In this document: piece after piece, positions 25,286-34,848 of the stretch | Layout: every line of letters starts with the position of its first letter | Numbering within the stretch: position 1 is the first letter of the stretch | Assembly (NCBI RefSeq): GCF_002153375.1 | Contig: NZ_MTBQ01000004.1 | Span: 124,001 to 188,000 of the forward strand | From: Oceanobacillus rekensis | Lineage (GTDB): Bacteria; Bacillota; Bacilli; Bacillales; Amphibacillaceae | Length of the DNA: 64,000 nucleotides | Direction of reading: 5' to 3' | Program-made: the position numbers and the translations under genes | The notes under the pieces: generated by a model | Databases searched by the model: none | Told to the model about the DNA's origin: nothing | Seen by the model: the letters and a program-made list of their open reading frames with translations, nothing else

Positions 25286-26077
25286 TTATGCTGTTTTTTC
25301 CTTTTTCGAACCGGAAGCAAACCAGCCGACAACAGCAACTAATACCAATACACCATAGAATATCGATTTCCATAAGGTAGAATGCGGGAATTCGTGTGGT
25401 ATCCACGCGATATCAGGATGAGCAAATACCATAACTGCCAGCTTTACCCCTACCCAACCAACAATTGCAAAAGCAGCAATCTCCAGTCCTGGACGATCGT
25501 GCAGCAAGCCAACGAAAATATTGGCTGCATAACGCATGATAATTAAACCAATCATACCACCTGCAAATATGACTGCAAACTGACCGGTGTCCAGACTTCC
25601 AACTGTACCTAATCCAGTCGGTGGAAGCGCTACTGCTAGCGCCACGGCTGCAAGAATCGAATCAACTGCAAAAGCAAGGTCAGCAAATTCAACCTTAACC
25701 ACTGTAAGCCAAAATTCTTTTCTGGAAGCCTCTGGTTCTTCTCCAACAGGAATTGGTTCTTTCAGTTTGTCTACGTCATCCTCAGTTTTAGGTTTAAATT
25801 TCCCATATAAGTTCTTAAACGAAATGAACAGCAGATATAATGCTCCCAACGCCTGAACCTGCCATACATCGACAAGGAAGGATATAATAAATAGCGATCC
25901 AAATCTGAGCACAAAAGCCCCTGCTAAACCGTAGAATAAAGCCCTTTTACGTTGTTTTTCCGGAAGATGACGAACCATAATTGCCAAAACAAGTGCATTA
26001 TCAGCAGCAAGCAACCCTTCCAGTCCGATTAAAACAACTAGAACCCATAAATACTCCAATATTAATTCTGTTCCCAT
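25286..26077 (-). CDS. TerC family manganese exporter (MeeF/MeeY-like)
   Basis: 263-residue TerC family membrane protein with about seven helices. The acidic metal site motifs are visible as GLEGLLAADNALVLAIMVRHLP (first) and VVKVEFADLAFAVDSILAAVALA (second). Homologues in B. subtilis (YceF, YkoY) export Mn2+ and supply it to secreted enzymes. The ATG at 26077 follows AAGGAGCATACAC. Upstream lies a complete yybP-ykoY riboswitch with terminator, so expression should rise with Mn2+. The riboswitch strongly supports Mn as substrate. Confidence 0.92.
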   Translation of the reverse strand: MGTELILEYLWVLVVLIGLEGLLAADNALVLAIMVRHLPEKQRKRALFYGLAGAFVLRFGSLFIISFLVDVWQVQALGALYLLFISFKNLYGKFKPKTEDDVDKLKEPIPVGEEPEASRKEFWLTVVKVEFADLAFAVDSILAAVALAVALPPTGLGTVGSLDTGQFAVIFAGGMIGLIIMRYAANIFVGLLHDRPGLEIAAFAIVGWVGVKLAVMVFAHPDIAWIPHEFPHSTLWKSIFYGVLVLVAVVGWFASGSKKEKTA

Positions 26078-26120
26078 GTGTATGCTCCTTAAAAAATATA
26101 ATCTCATTAGCAGATAAGAG

Positions 26121-26160
26121 CACAAAAAGAGACCTTTACCTGCTAATGGTAAAGGTCTCG
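26121..26160 (-). terminator. Riboswitch expression-platform terminator
   Basis: On the minus strand, GAGACCTTTACC pairs with GGTAAAGGTCTC and is followed by TTTTTG. The first arm contains the 3' side of the riboswitch P1 helix, so metal binding and termination are mutually exclusive. Confidence 0.9.
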
Positions 26161-26239
26161 CTAACAACGTTCGTTGCCAACCAAGCCGGAGATATTATCT
26201 CGTAATGACGACTTTAATTGTACAGCTACTCCCCTTTAG
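26148..26239 (-). promoter_or_regulatory. yybP-ykoY manganese riboswitch
   Basis: Minus-strand sequence has the conserved AAAGGGGAGTAGC start, AAAGTCGTCATTACGAG, the CTCCGGCTTGGTTGGC core, AACGAACGTT and GCGAGACCTTTA closing P1. This order matches the yybP-ykoY class. It sits in the leader of the TerC-family gene and should act by antitermination when Mn2+ is high. Confidence 0.93.
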
Positions 26240-26311
26240 GAAATATCAAGTTAATATCATTAAAAGCTATTTTACTTTTTCTGTCAAATCTAAGAACAAT
26301 TACTTCTCATT

Positions 26312-28054
26312 CTAACTGGATTTTTTTACAATTCCATCTATCATTTTATCCATTGTATCTTTCAAAGATGCAAGTAATTGTTCACTGTCATCACGACTGT
26401 TTCCACGCACACCGTAATAACATTTTATTTTTGGTTCTGTGCCAGATGGACGCAGACAGATCCAACCATCTTGTTCAAGTATAAACTTCATCATATTTTC
26501 CTGTGGCAAGTCAATAATATCTTTTATATTATCTGCCACTATTATACGTTCACTCGTTAAATAATTTTCTATTTTTTCAACCTTAATTCCGTTAATTTCC
26601 TCGAATGGGTTAGTACGAATTTCATTCATAATAGTTGCAATCTGCTCAGATCCTTCTTTCCCTTTCAAGGTTAGGGAAGACATTCCTTCCAAATAAAACC
26701 CGTGTTGCTCATATAAATCATTCAGAGCATCAAATAGTGTTTTTCCGCGCTGTTTCCAATAATAAGCCATTTCTGTAGCCATCATTGCTGCCTGAACTGC
26801 ATCTTTATCACGGGCAAAGCTTGAGATCAAGTATCCATAGCTTTCCTCGAATCCAAAGATAAATGTTTCACCTGTGGAGTCAAACTGATTGATCTTCTCA
26901 CCAATGAATTTAAATCCTGTCAATGTATCAATCGTCTCCACTTGGTTTGCATCTGCAATTGCCCGTCCAAGTTCAGTAGTTACCACTGTTTTTATCATAC
27001 GAGGGTTTTGAATTACTTTTTGATCACTGTGTGCCAAAATATAATCAAGAAGTAATGATCCAAGCTGGTTTCCTGTCAGAACTTGATATTCGCCGGCATC
27101 ATTCTTGACTGCCACACCTAATCTGTCAGCATCAGGGTCTGTACCTAGCAGTATATCTGCATCTGTTTTCTTTCCAAGTTCAATAGCCATCGTAAACGCC
27201 TGATGTTCTTCAGGGTTTGGCGATTGAACTGTAGAAAACTCTGGATCTGGTTTTGCCTGTTCCTCAACAACCGATACATTAGAAAATTGAAGCTGTTCAA
27301 GTCCTTTTGTAACAAGGTGATAGGCTGTACCATGTAACGGTGTAAAAACAATCTGTAAGTCCTTTTCCTGCTCCAGCACATCAGGACTCATTTTGGTAAT
27401 TTGCTTCAGATGTGACAAGTATGCATTGTCTACTTCTTCCCCAAGCCAATTAATCAGCTCTTTTGATTCCAAATCAGTCTTTTCCAATGTTGGAACTGTC
27501 AGCTCGTCTTCTGTTTGCTTGATTGCTTCAATAATTTGATCTGCTTCCCCTGGTGTAATTTGCGCACCGCTTTCATTGTATACCTTAAAGCCATTGTATT
27601 CTGGCGGATTGTGGCTTGCCGTGATCATAATGCCTGCAGCCGTACTTAAATAACGAACGGCAAATGACAGCAGTGGTGTTGGACGCAATGATTCAAAAAG
27701 ATGTGTTTTGATTCCATAGGATCCAAGTACTTTTGCTGACTCTATAGCAAATTCAGGTGACATGTATCTCGAGTCATATGCTATAACAACGCCTCTGTCC
27801 TTCACATTAACACGGTTAGCCAGCAGGTAGTTCGCAAGGCCATTGACCGCTTTTCTTACTGTATATATATTCATTCGATTGACTCCAGCACCAAGCACAC
27901 CTCTCATACCGCCTGTACCAAAAGTCAACTCCTTATAAAAGGCATCTTCCAACGCCGTTTTATTATCCTTTTTGCTATGTAATTCTGTTTTTAGTGATTC
28001 ATCAAGGTTTTCAAATGAATCCCATTTCTTATACACCTTTTCCCAATTTGCCAA
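26312..28054 (-). CDS. pgcA: Phosphoglucomutase (alpha-D-phosphohexomutase)
   Basis: 580-residue phosphohexomutase interconverting glucose-6-P and glucose-1-P, needed for UDP-glucose and glycolipid or teichoic acid synthesis. The phosphoserine loop is TASHNPPEYNGFKVY, the metal loop DPDADRLG, the sugar loop GFEESYGYL and the phosphate-binding loop RPSGTEPKIK. The start is best at TTG 28054, giving MANWEKVYKKW like B. subtilis PgcA, with CAGGGGG upstream; an ATG at 28087 lacks a site. Full length. Confidence 0.94.
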   Translation of the reverse strand: MANWEKVYKKWDSFENLDESLKTELHSKKDNKTALEDAFYKELTFGTGGMRGVLGAGVNRMNIYTVRKAVNGLANYLLANRVNVKDRGVVIAYDSRYMSPEFAIESAKVLGSYGIKTHLFESLRPTPLLSFAVRYLSTAAGIMITASHNPPEYNGFKVYNESGAQITPGEADQIIEAIKQTEDELTVPTLEKTDLESKELINWLGEEVDNAYLSHLKQITKMSPDVLEQEKDLQIVFTPLHGTAYHLVTKGLEQLQFSNVSVVEEQAKPDPEFSTVQSPNPEEHQAFTMAIELGKKTDADILLGTDPDADRLGVAVKNDAGEYQVLTGNQLGSLLLDYILAHSDQKVIQNPRMIKTVVTTELGRAIADANQVETIDTLTGFKFIGEKINQFDSTGETFIFGFEESYGYLISSFARDKDAVQAAMMATEMAYYWKQRGKTLFDALNDLYEQHGFYLEGMSSLTLKGKEGSEQIATIMNEIRTNPFEEINGIKVEKIENYLTSERIIVADNIKDIIDLPQENMMKFILEQDGWICLRPSGTEPKIKCYYGVRGNSRDDSEQLLASLKDTMDKMIDGIVKKSS

Positions 28055-28299
28055 GTCGTTACCCCCTGTTATACAATTATATGTCAAAATTTTATCACAC
28101 TTTCTAGCATTATACTATAAGTCTTGTTTAACAATACCGATTGGTGGAAATATTAGTAAAGGCAATCAAAATATTAATAGTTTATAAACAAACTTTCTAA
28201 TATTTCATTTTACAGGTAATATATAATTATATGAATACTGTTTTCTAGGGACTGCAGTTACTCTCCCAACCAAAAGATATGTTATTCTTGCTAAAAAAC

Positions 28300-28368
28300 T
28301 ATATACTGCGTTAGAACTGCTGGTTGTTTTCTATAAATATGTGCTTCTCCCGCCGTCCGGGATCGCTC
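28300..28368 (-). repeat. Truncated end of composite palindromic element (remnant C)
   Basis: CTATAAATATGTGCT then CCGCCGTCCGGGATCGCT (28349-28366) is identical in order to one outer end of copy B. The flank AACTGCTGGTTGTTTTCTAT is the inverse of ACAACCAGCAGTT in copy F. The element breaks off after GATCGCT, where other copies continue GGGCGG. Rest of the 28088-28433 gap: no gene seen. Confidence 0.7.
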
Positions 28369-28433
28369 AGCTGCAAGGATTATAATGCTATAAACATTAA
28401 TCAAAGAGACTATACGAATAAGTAGAGAAAGTA

Positions 28434-29537
28434 GTGATTTTATTGGTACATAAACGGTGGTTCCAGGTAATGATTTTCTTTGTTCTTTTATTTTTGCTGG
28501 TTTTATTAATATCTCAAACAACCTTTATCTTTTTTCCAGCCATAAAAATATTTGGTGCTGTTGCATTCCCTATAATTGGGGCTGGGATCCTTTATTATTT
28601 AACAAAACCAGTTATGCATTTCTTAGAAAAACGTAAAGTTCCACGAATTTTATCTATTATACTCGTGTTCTTACTGATTATTCTTGTTCTATTCTTATTC
28701 GTTATGTTCATCTGGCCTATCGTCAGGGACCAAGTTACAAACCTCGTAGATAGTATTCCGTCGATGATCAAGATGGTGGAGAGTTTTATCAATTATTGGC
28801 AGGCAAATTACACTGCCATTCCAGATCAAGTTGTAACTGCAATCAATGACTTTGTGAATAACCTACCGACGACTATTGAAAATACAGTAGAATATTTATT
28901 TGGATTTATCGGTGTATTAATCGGTCAGGTCATTAGTATTGTTGCAGGTGTTGTATTGATTCCTTTTTTCTTGTTTTTCATGTTAAAGGATGGCGAAAAA
29001 CTGGTTCCTTTTATAACGCAGACGTTCAGTGAGAAAAAGGCGAAAAATATTAGCAGTCTACTTCATAAGATAGATCATGTTCTATCTTCTTTTATTCAGG
29101 GTCAGCTGCTTGTCAGTTTTGTCGTTGGGATATTGCTATTAATTGGTTATCTAATCATCGGCCTCGATTATGCATTGGCACTTTCATTGTTCGGTATGAT
29201 GACGAATGTGATTCCGTATTTGGGGCCATTTCTCGCGGTGGCACCAGCCCTGCTTGTCGGAGTTTTCCAAGATCCGATGAACCTCCTTTGGGTTTCGATT
29301 ATCATGATCGCTGCACAGCAGTTTGAGAGTAACCTAATTTCGCCAAATGTGATGGGACAAGCATTAAGTCTGCATCCACTTACCATCATTACCGTCATCC
29401 TTGCAGCAGGAAGTATTGCCGGTTTTATCGGTATTCTGTTCGCAGTACCATTCTATGCCGTATTGCGTACGATTATTGTCCATTTTTATGATACCTATGT
29501 AGATTCTAAAAAAGATAAAGATGACGCATTAATTTAA
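28434..29537 (+). CDS. AI-2E family transporter (UPF0118)
   Basis: 367-residue membrane protein with about eight helices of the AI-2E transporter/permease PerM family. Landmarks: YYLTKPVMHFLEKRKVPRILSI, PFFLFFMLKDGEKLVPF, HKIDHVLSSFIQGQLLVSF, IPYLGPFLAVAPALLVG and NLISPNVMGQALSLHPL. It begins at a GTG or the TTG three codons later; the ribosome binding site is weak (AGAGAAAGTA). The family includes Na+(Li+)/H+ antiporters in halophilic Bacillaceae, so the substrate is open. Confidence 0.87.
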   Translation: MILLVHKRWFQVMIFFVLLFLLVLLISQTTFIFFPAIKIFGAVAFPIIGAGILYYLTKPVMHFLEKRKVPRILSIILVFLLIILVLFLFVMFIWPIVRDQVTNLVDSIPSMIKMVESFINYWQANYTAIPDQVVTAINDFVNNLPTTIENTVEYLFGFIGVLIGQVISIVAGVVLIPFFLFFMLKDGEKLVPFITQTFSEKKAKNISSLLHKIDHVLSSFIQGQLLVSFVVGILLLIGYLIIGLDYALALSLFGMMTNVIPYLGPFLAVAPALLVGVFQDPMNLLWVSIIMIAAQQFESNLISPNVMGQALSLHPLTIITVILAAGSIAGFIGILFAVPFYAVLRTIIVHFYDTYVDSKKDKDDALI

Positions 29538-29600
29538 GCACGCGTTCAAATAAGAAACTTTTTGAATATTATTCACAAAAATTTAAGGGGGGATTTAATC

Positions 29601-29789
29601 ATGACAAAAGAAGCCTTACAAACAAAACTGGCTGAATTAAAATCAGATTACGTACGTATTCAAAGTGACTTGGATAAATTGGAATATGTAAAAGGAAGAG
29701 TATCATCTGCTGAAGGGCAACTTATTCGTCTCGAAGATGAAATAGCGGAAGTTAACCGACAGCTTGATGAACTGGAAGATGCAGAATAA
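29601..29789 (+). CDS. SE1832-like small coiled-coil protein
   Basis: 62-residue acidic, fully helical protein (KEALQTKLAELKSDYVRIQSDLDKLE...RLEDEIAEVNRQLDELEDAE) with heptad spacing typical of a coiled coil, resembling the SE1832 family of Bacillales. A strong AAGGGGGG lies upstream of the ATG at 29601, and a terminator follows immediately. Its function is unknown. Confidence 0.75.
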   Translation: MTKEALQTKLAELKSDYVRIQSDLDKLEYVKGRVSSAEGQLIRLEDEIAEVNRQLDELEDAE

Positions 29790-29829
29790 AAATAGGGAGT
29801 AAACCAGTAACACGGTTTACTCCCTATTT
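29790..29829. terminator. Bidirectional terminator
   Basis: 16-bp stem AAATAGGGAGTAAACC / GGTTTACTCCCTATTT between convergent genes. Confidence 0.92.
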
Positions 29830-29831
29830 CT

Positions 29832-31682
29832 TTATTGTTTCGAGTTTTGGTTGTTATTTAACTTCGCCTCAATTTTTGATTTTTCTTTAATTGGCGGTGT
29901 TAAACATACAATTGTATCTCCTGCAACCGGAACAGTTCGCATTTCTTCAGAGAAGAACTTCAGTTGACCTGAAGCTTTTATCAAATATAGAAAAACGGTT
30001 GATGGATCTTTATCCTTTTTATAAGTTTCAAAATTATATTTCTCTGTTAGTGTGGTCTGTCGTACGACAAAACCATTTCTCACTTTTTCATTTAGATCTT
30101 CAAGTGTAAACTTCTTATCAAATAATATTCTTCCACCAATCTGGGAAACGACATCTTTCGAATATCCATTATCAATCCCGTTGTGAGGACTTACCTTGAA
30201 CACGTTCGTTCTGCCATACTCCGGTAAGAAAGTTGTACAGATTAATGAATTAAATGAACGCCCACTTGTAATTGCGAGCATATAATCGTATGGAATCGTA
30301 TCAAAGTGATATTCCGTCTGCTCGGAAAGCATATCCCCATGAAAGGTTGTGAGTCCTGCCTTTCTTGCTATACTCAAGTTTTCCCAAGAAGAGTCTACAA
30401 TTACGGTGGGTCTTTTTGCCTTCACGAGTGATTTTGCTAATTCCACAGTAAATGGGTTACTGCCAATGATCAGTACGCCCGGGTTGCCTTCCATGGATAG
30501 ATTTAACTTTTTCGCTAACCAACCAATGGAAAAACCATGTGCCAACACCGTAAAGAAGACGAGTGCAAAGGTTAGTGTCGTTAAAATGGCTGCATCCTCA
30601 TATCCTGCATCTGTTAATATGTTAGCAAAGTAACCAGATACCGTTAATGCAACAATACCACGGGGTGCAATCCATCCGAGTAAAGCTTTCTCATTGAAAG
30701 ACAGTGCCGTACCAATTGTCGATAGAAAGATCGACAATGGTCTTACTGCAAACATCATTAATAACACATAACCAATTATATTCGGACTGAAAACACGAAG
30801 AATGGTATCCATTTCCAACGAAGCAGTCAACATGATAAAGATGGTTGACGTAAGAAGAATTGAAATATTTTCCTTAAAATGCCGCATATCTGAAATGGAA
30901 CTGATTCCCATATTTGCTAATGTAATCCCCATCGCTGTTACAGATAGAAGTCCTGTCTCGTGCATAATCTCATCTGCAACGGTAAAACAAAGGATAACTA
31001 TCACGATAACGGACGGAGATTTCAGAAACTCTGGTACATGACCCGTTTCAAACATCCAGCCTAGTCCGCGCCCAAGAGCCCAGCCAAGAATAATTGCAAA
31101 CAATGATGCTGCAAAGAACAATAAAAGTTGCGTGGGATTCGGATTATCTGCTGTCATAAACGTAATAATTTCAAATGCAAAAACCGCTAACAGTGCACCA
31201 ATCGGATCAACAATAATTCCTTCCCATTTTAAAATTCTAGCTGGTCTTGGCTTCAGTTTTGATTGTCGGAGCAGTGGTAAGATTACGGTAGGTCCGGTTA
31301 CGATAAATAAACCACCAATAACAAATGAAACCGTCCATGACAGCCCCGCTATATAATGTGCTGTAAGGGAACCAAGGATCCATGCAATAAATGCTCCAAT
31401 AGTTGAAATTCGAAAAATCGGCTTTCCAATTCCTCTTAATTCCTTGAAACTTAAATTTAAACTTCCCTCAAAGAGAATAATTGCCACCGCTACAGAAATA
31501 AGCGGACTATATAAAGCACCAAAGTCCTGTTCAGGATTTATTAATCCAAAGAACGGCCCAATAATTAATCCCGTAACAGACATGACGACGATTGCAGGCA
31601 TTCGATAACGCCATGCTACCCACTGTGAGGCTATTCCCAGTACAACAATAATCATTATTTCAAATAATAAAGAAGGGACCAT
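29832..31682 (-). CDS. CPA-type cation:proton antiporter with RCK domain
   Basis: 616-residue monovalent cation/proton antiporter. About 12 helices span residues 1-390, including FEGSLNLSFKELRG, GPTVILPLLRQ, EGIIVDPIGALLAV (Asp motif) and WIAPRGIVALTVSG. A cytoplasmic TrkA-N-like Rossmann domain follows (GVLIIGSNPFTVELAKSLV, about 400-520), then a TrkA-C-like tail. The nucleotide loop lacks a canonical GxGxxG. The start at 31682 follows AGGAGG. It probably works in Na+ or K+ and pH homeostasis; the ion is not decided by sequence. Confidence 0.9.
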   Translation of the reverse strand: MVPSLLFEIMIIVVLGIASQWVAWRYRMPAIVVMSVTGLIIGPFFGLINPEQDFGALYSPLISVAVAIILFEGSLNLSFKELRGIGKPIFRISTIGAFIAWILGSLTAHYIAGLSWTVSFVIGGLFIVTGPTVILPLLRQSKLKPRPARILKWEGIIVDPIGALLAVFAFEIITFMTADNPNPTQLLLFFAASLFAIILGWALGRGLGWMFETGHVPEFLKSPSVIVIVILCFTVADEIMHETGLLSVTAMGITLANMGISSISDMRHFKENISILLTSTIFIMLTASLEMDTILRVFSPNIIGYVLLMMFAVRPLSIFLSTIGTALSFNEKALLGWIAPRGIVALTVSGYFANILTDAGYEDAAILTTLTFALVFFTVLAHGFSIGWLAKKLNLSMEGNPGVLIIGSNPFTVELAKSLVKAKRPTVIVDSSWENLSIARKAGLTTFHGDMLSEQTEYHFDTIPYDYMLAITSGRSFNSLICTTFLPEYGRTNVFKVSPHNGIDNGYSKDVVSQIGGRILFDKKFTLEDLNEKVRNGFVVRQTTLTEKYNFETYKKDKDPSTVFLYLIKASGQLKFFSEEMRTVPVAGDTIVCLTPPIKEKSKIEAKLNNNQNSKQ

Positions 31683-31914
31683 ACCATACCTCCTGTTTAT
31701 ATTTAACTGACAAAACTCCACATAGTGAAGCATCTATATTATAAAATTATTCTATAGATGAATAGTGAAAAAGTAAATCAATTACGCGAAATTAAACGAT
31801 TACTTTAACGTTAATTTACAAACATTTAAGTTACCCACCCTTTAATTCTAATTTAGTCTTATAACGCAAAATATGTTAGGATAAGCTTATATATTTTAGA
31901 AGGAGGCTCTGAAC

Positions 31915-34062
31915 ATGTTAGTGAAAGAAGAAAAAATTCTGCAAACCTATTTTGGCTATGAATCATTTCGTCCTGGACAGCAGGATACAATCGATCATAT
32001 ATTACAGCTGAATAACACACTTGCTGTGATGCCAACAGGTGGCGGTAAATCACTATGTTATCAGATTCCTGGTCTATCCATGGATGGAACTGCAATTATT
32101 ATATCCCCTTTAATTTCTCTTATGAAGGACCAAGTAGATGCACTACAGGCGTTGGGAATCCCCGCAACCTTCATCAATAGCTCACTTTCAACAGGAGAAC
32201 AACAAGCTCGACTGCGCGATTTGGAAAATGGCCGGTATAAATTTGTCTATGTTGCACCAGAGCGGTTTGAATCCGGGTCTTTTGTAAATGTAATCAAACG
32301 AATCCCTCTAGCACTCGTTGCGTTTGATGAAGCACATTGTATTTCACAGTGGGGACATGATTTCAGGCCAAGTTATCGTTCCATCGTACCCAACTTGAAA
32401 CGATTATCCAATATTCCTGTCCTTGTTGCATTAACTGCAACAGCTACAGAGGAAGTCATTTCCGATATTCAGGAACTATTAAACATTACGGATAACCATG
32501 TTGTCAATACCGGTTTTGAACGGGAAAATTTATCCTTCCATATCGTGAAAGGAAAAGATAAACCTTCCTACATACGGTCATTTTTAGAAGAACACCAGGA
32601 CGAATCTGGCATTATTTATACTGCCACTAGAAAACAGGCTGATGCATTATATGACCAGCTTTCCAAACGCGGAATTAATGTTGCTAAATATCATGCCGGC
32701 TTATCGGAAACAGCGCGTAAACAGGCACAGGCTGCATTTATTCATGATGAAACGGCGATTATGATAGCGACAAACGCATTTGGAATGGGAATCGATAAAT
32801 CCAATGTTCGGTATGTTATTCACTATGCCATGCCAATGAATATTGAATCCTATTACCAGGAAGCAGGAAGAGCCGGACGTGACGGAGAACCTAGTGATTG
32901 TATTCTACTCTTCTCCCCGCAGGATGTGCAACTGCAGAAATTTTTAATCGAGCAATCTCTTATGGACGATACCGCCAAACAAAATGAGTATCGCAAATTA
33001 CAGGCGATAATCAATTACTGTCACACCCATGGTTGTCTAACATCATTTATCCTCGATTACTTTGACGATACAGTAACAAAGGAAACATGTGGTCGTTGCA
33101 GCAACTGTGTGGAGCGGCAGGAAAAGGTCGATATTACCGAAGAAGCTCAAATGATATTATCCTGTGTGAAACGAATGGATGAACGCTTCGGCGTTGGCAT
33201 GACTGCTAAAGTATTAAAAGGATCCAAAGATAAAAAAATAAGAGATTTTCGTCTCAACAAAATTTCTACGTATGGAATATTATCAGCCTATACAGAGAAA
33301 GAACTTACCGAACGAATTCATTTCCTAATTGCCGAGCAACTACTTGGAACTGAGGAAGGACAATATCCTACATTACGATTGATTCAAAACTCTGTTGACG
33401 TGTTAAAAGGGAATCGGCGTGTTGAGATGTATACAGCTCCAATTCCAACAAGTGATGATGCCGATTACCATGAGGACTTATTTGCAGAACTGCGCGCATT
33501 ACGGAAGCAAATTGCCGATGAAAAAAATGTCCCACCATATGTTCTGTTCTCTGATGCTACCTTGAAAGAACTAAGCCGCTACTTCCCTACTTCTAAGGAG
33601 GATATGCTTGAGATTAAAGGGGTCGGAGAAAAGAAATATGAACAATATGGGGAAGAATTTTTAGCAATTATTAAGGAATGGCGCGCTAATAATCAGGATG
33701 TAAAAAAGAAGGTTCGTATCGCTGACACCTCAGCATCCAAACCAAAAGTTAAAAAAACGGCCGATGATCGTCCGAGTCATTTGATTAGCTATCAAATGTT
33801 TCAATCTGGTAAGTCTATTAAAGACATTGCAGCAATCCGAGATTTTTCTAAAATGACGATTGAGAATCATATTTTCAAAGCTTTTCAAGATGGCCATCCC
33901 CTCGCATGGGAAATCTTCTTCGATGAGAAGGAAGAAGCGGCAGTGATTGCTGCGCATAGTCAAATAGATGAGAAAAAGTTGAAACCATTGAAGGAAGCAT
34001 TATCAGAGGAATATGACTATACGAAGATTAAAGCAGTTTTAGTTAAAAATGAATTAATGTAA
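31915..34062 (+). CDS. recQ: ATP-dependent DNA helicase RecQ
   Basis: 715-residue RecQ helicase. Walker A PTGGGKSLCYQIPG (about residues 40-53), DEAHCISQWGHDFRP, helicase motif VI QEAGRAGRDGE, zinc-binding CGRCSNC, HRDC domain (about 515-590, LFAELRALRKQIADEKNVPPYVLFSD), and a C-terminal helix-turn-helix module (about 620-715, SYQMFQSGKSIKDIAAIRDFSKMTIENHI) as in several Bacillus RecQs. GAAGGAGG lies upstream of the ATG. Monocistronic, with a terminator, followed by a minisatellite. Confidence 0.95.
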   Translation: MLVKEEKILQTYFGYESFRPGQQDTIDHILQLNNTLAVMPTGGGKSLCYQIPGLSMDGTAIIISPLISLMKDQVDALQALGIPATFINSSLSTGEQQARLRDLENGRYKFVYVAPERFESGSFVNVIKRIPLALVAFDEAHCISQWGHDFRPSYRSIVPNLKRLSNIPVLVALTATATEEVISDIQELLNITDNHVVNTGFERENLSFHIVKGKDKPSYIRSFLEEHQDESGIIYTATRKQADALYDQLSKRGINVAKYHAGLSETARKQAQAAFIHDETAIMIATNAFGMGIDKSNVRYVIHYAMPMNIESYYQEAGRAGRDGEPSDCILLFSPQDVQLQKFLIEQSLMDDTAKQNEYRKLQAIINYCHTHGCLTSFILDYFDDTVTKETCGRCSNCVERQEKVDITEEAQMILSCVKRMDERFGVGMTAKVLKGSKDKKIRDFRLNKISTYGILSAYTEKELTERIHFLIAEQLLGTEEGQYPTLRLIQNSVDVLKGNRRVEMYTAPIPTSDDADYHEDLFAELRALRKQIADEKNVPPYVLFSDATLKELSRYFPTSKEDMLEIKGVGEKKYEQYGEEFLAIIKEWRANNQDVKKKVRIADTSASKPKVKKTADDRPSHLISYQMFQSGKSIKDIAAIRDFSKMTIENHIFKAFQDGHPLAWEIFFDEKEEAAVIAAHSQIDEKKLKPLKEALSEEYDYTKIKAVLVKNELM

Positions 34063-34100
34063 AAAGAACAGCCTGGCGTTTTTATGCCAGGCTGTTCTTT
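34063..34100 (+). terminator. Terminator after recQ
   Basis: 15-bp stem AAAGAACAGCCTGGC / GCCAGGCTGTTCTTT with T-run, directly after the stop. Confidence 0.93.
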
Positions 34101-34107
34101 ACTTCAA

Positions 34108-34819
34108 CGACCGAACGAATGTGATAAGGCCGCATAATGTCTGCGAGAGCGCCTGTCAGCGACCGAACGAACGCAATTAACCAGCATATAGTCCATGAGA
34201 GTGCTTGTCAGCGACCGAACGAACGCAATTAACCAGCATATAGTCCATGAGAGCGCTTGTCAACGACCGAACGAACGCGATTAACCAGCACATAGTCCAT
34301 GAGAGCGTTTATCAACGACCGAACGAACGCGATTAACCAGCACATAGTCCATGAGAGTGCTTGTCAACGAACGAACGCGATTAACCAGCACATAGTCCAT
34401 GAGAGTGCTTGTCAACGAACGAACGCGATTAACCAGCACATAGTCCATGAGAGTGCTTGTCAACGAACGAACGCGATTAACCAGCACATAGTCCATGAGA
34501 GTGCTTGTCAACGAACGAACGCGATTAACCAGCACATAGTCCATGAGAGCGCTTGTCAGCGACCGAACGAACGCGATTAACCAGCACATAGTCCATGAGA
34601 GCGCTTGTCAACGACCGAACGAACGCGATTAACCAGCACATAATCCATGAGAGCGCCTGTCAGCGACCGAACGAACGCAATTAACCAGCATATAGTCCAT
34701 GAGAGCGCCTGTCAGCGACCGAACGAACGCAATTAACCAGCATATAGTCCATGAGAGCGCTTGTCAACGACCGAACGAACGCGATTAACCAGCACATAGT
34801 CCATGAGAGCGTTTATCAA
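34108..34819. repeat. 14-unit 52/48 bp minisatellite
   Basis: Units begin at 34108, 34160, 34212, 34264, 34316, 34368, 34416, 34464, 34512, 34560, 34612, 34664, 34716 and 34768. Ten are 52 bp and four (34368-34559) are 48 bp, lacking four bases in the CGACCGAACGAACG start. The shared body reads GATTAACCAGCACATAGTCC then ATGAGAGCGCTTGTCAA. The first unit is the most diverged. There are no unique spacers, so it is not CRISPR. 52 is not a multiple of three, so open frames inside are accidental. Confidence 0.93.
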
Positions 34820-34848
34820 CCGAAGTAATTGCAAACGGCATTTTATCA

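Noticed and set aside
34281-34589. Repeat-encoded protein (either strand)
   Set aside because: Frame stays open only across the 48-bp units; the 52-bp units break it, and there is no ribosome binding site.
34108-34819. Possible CRISPR array
   Set aside because: Units are contiguous near-identical 52/48 bp copies with no unique spacers and no cas genes nearby.
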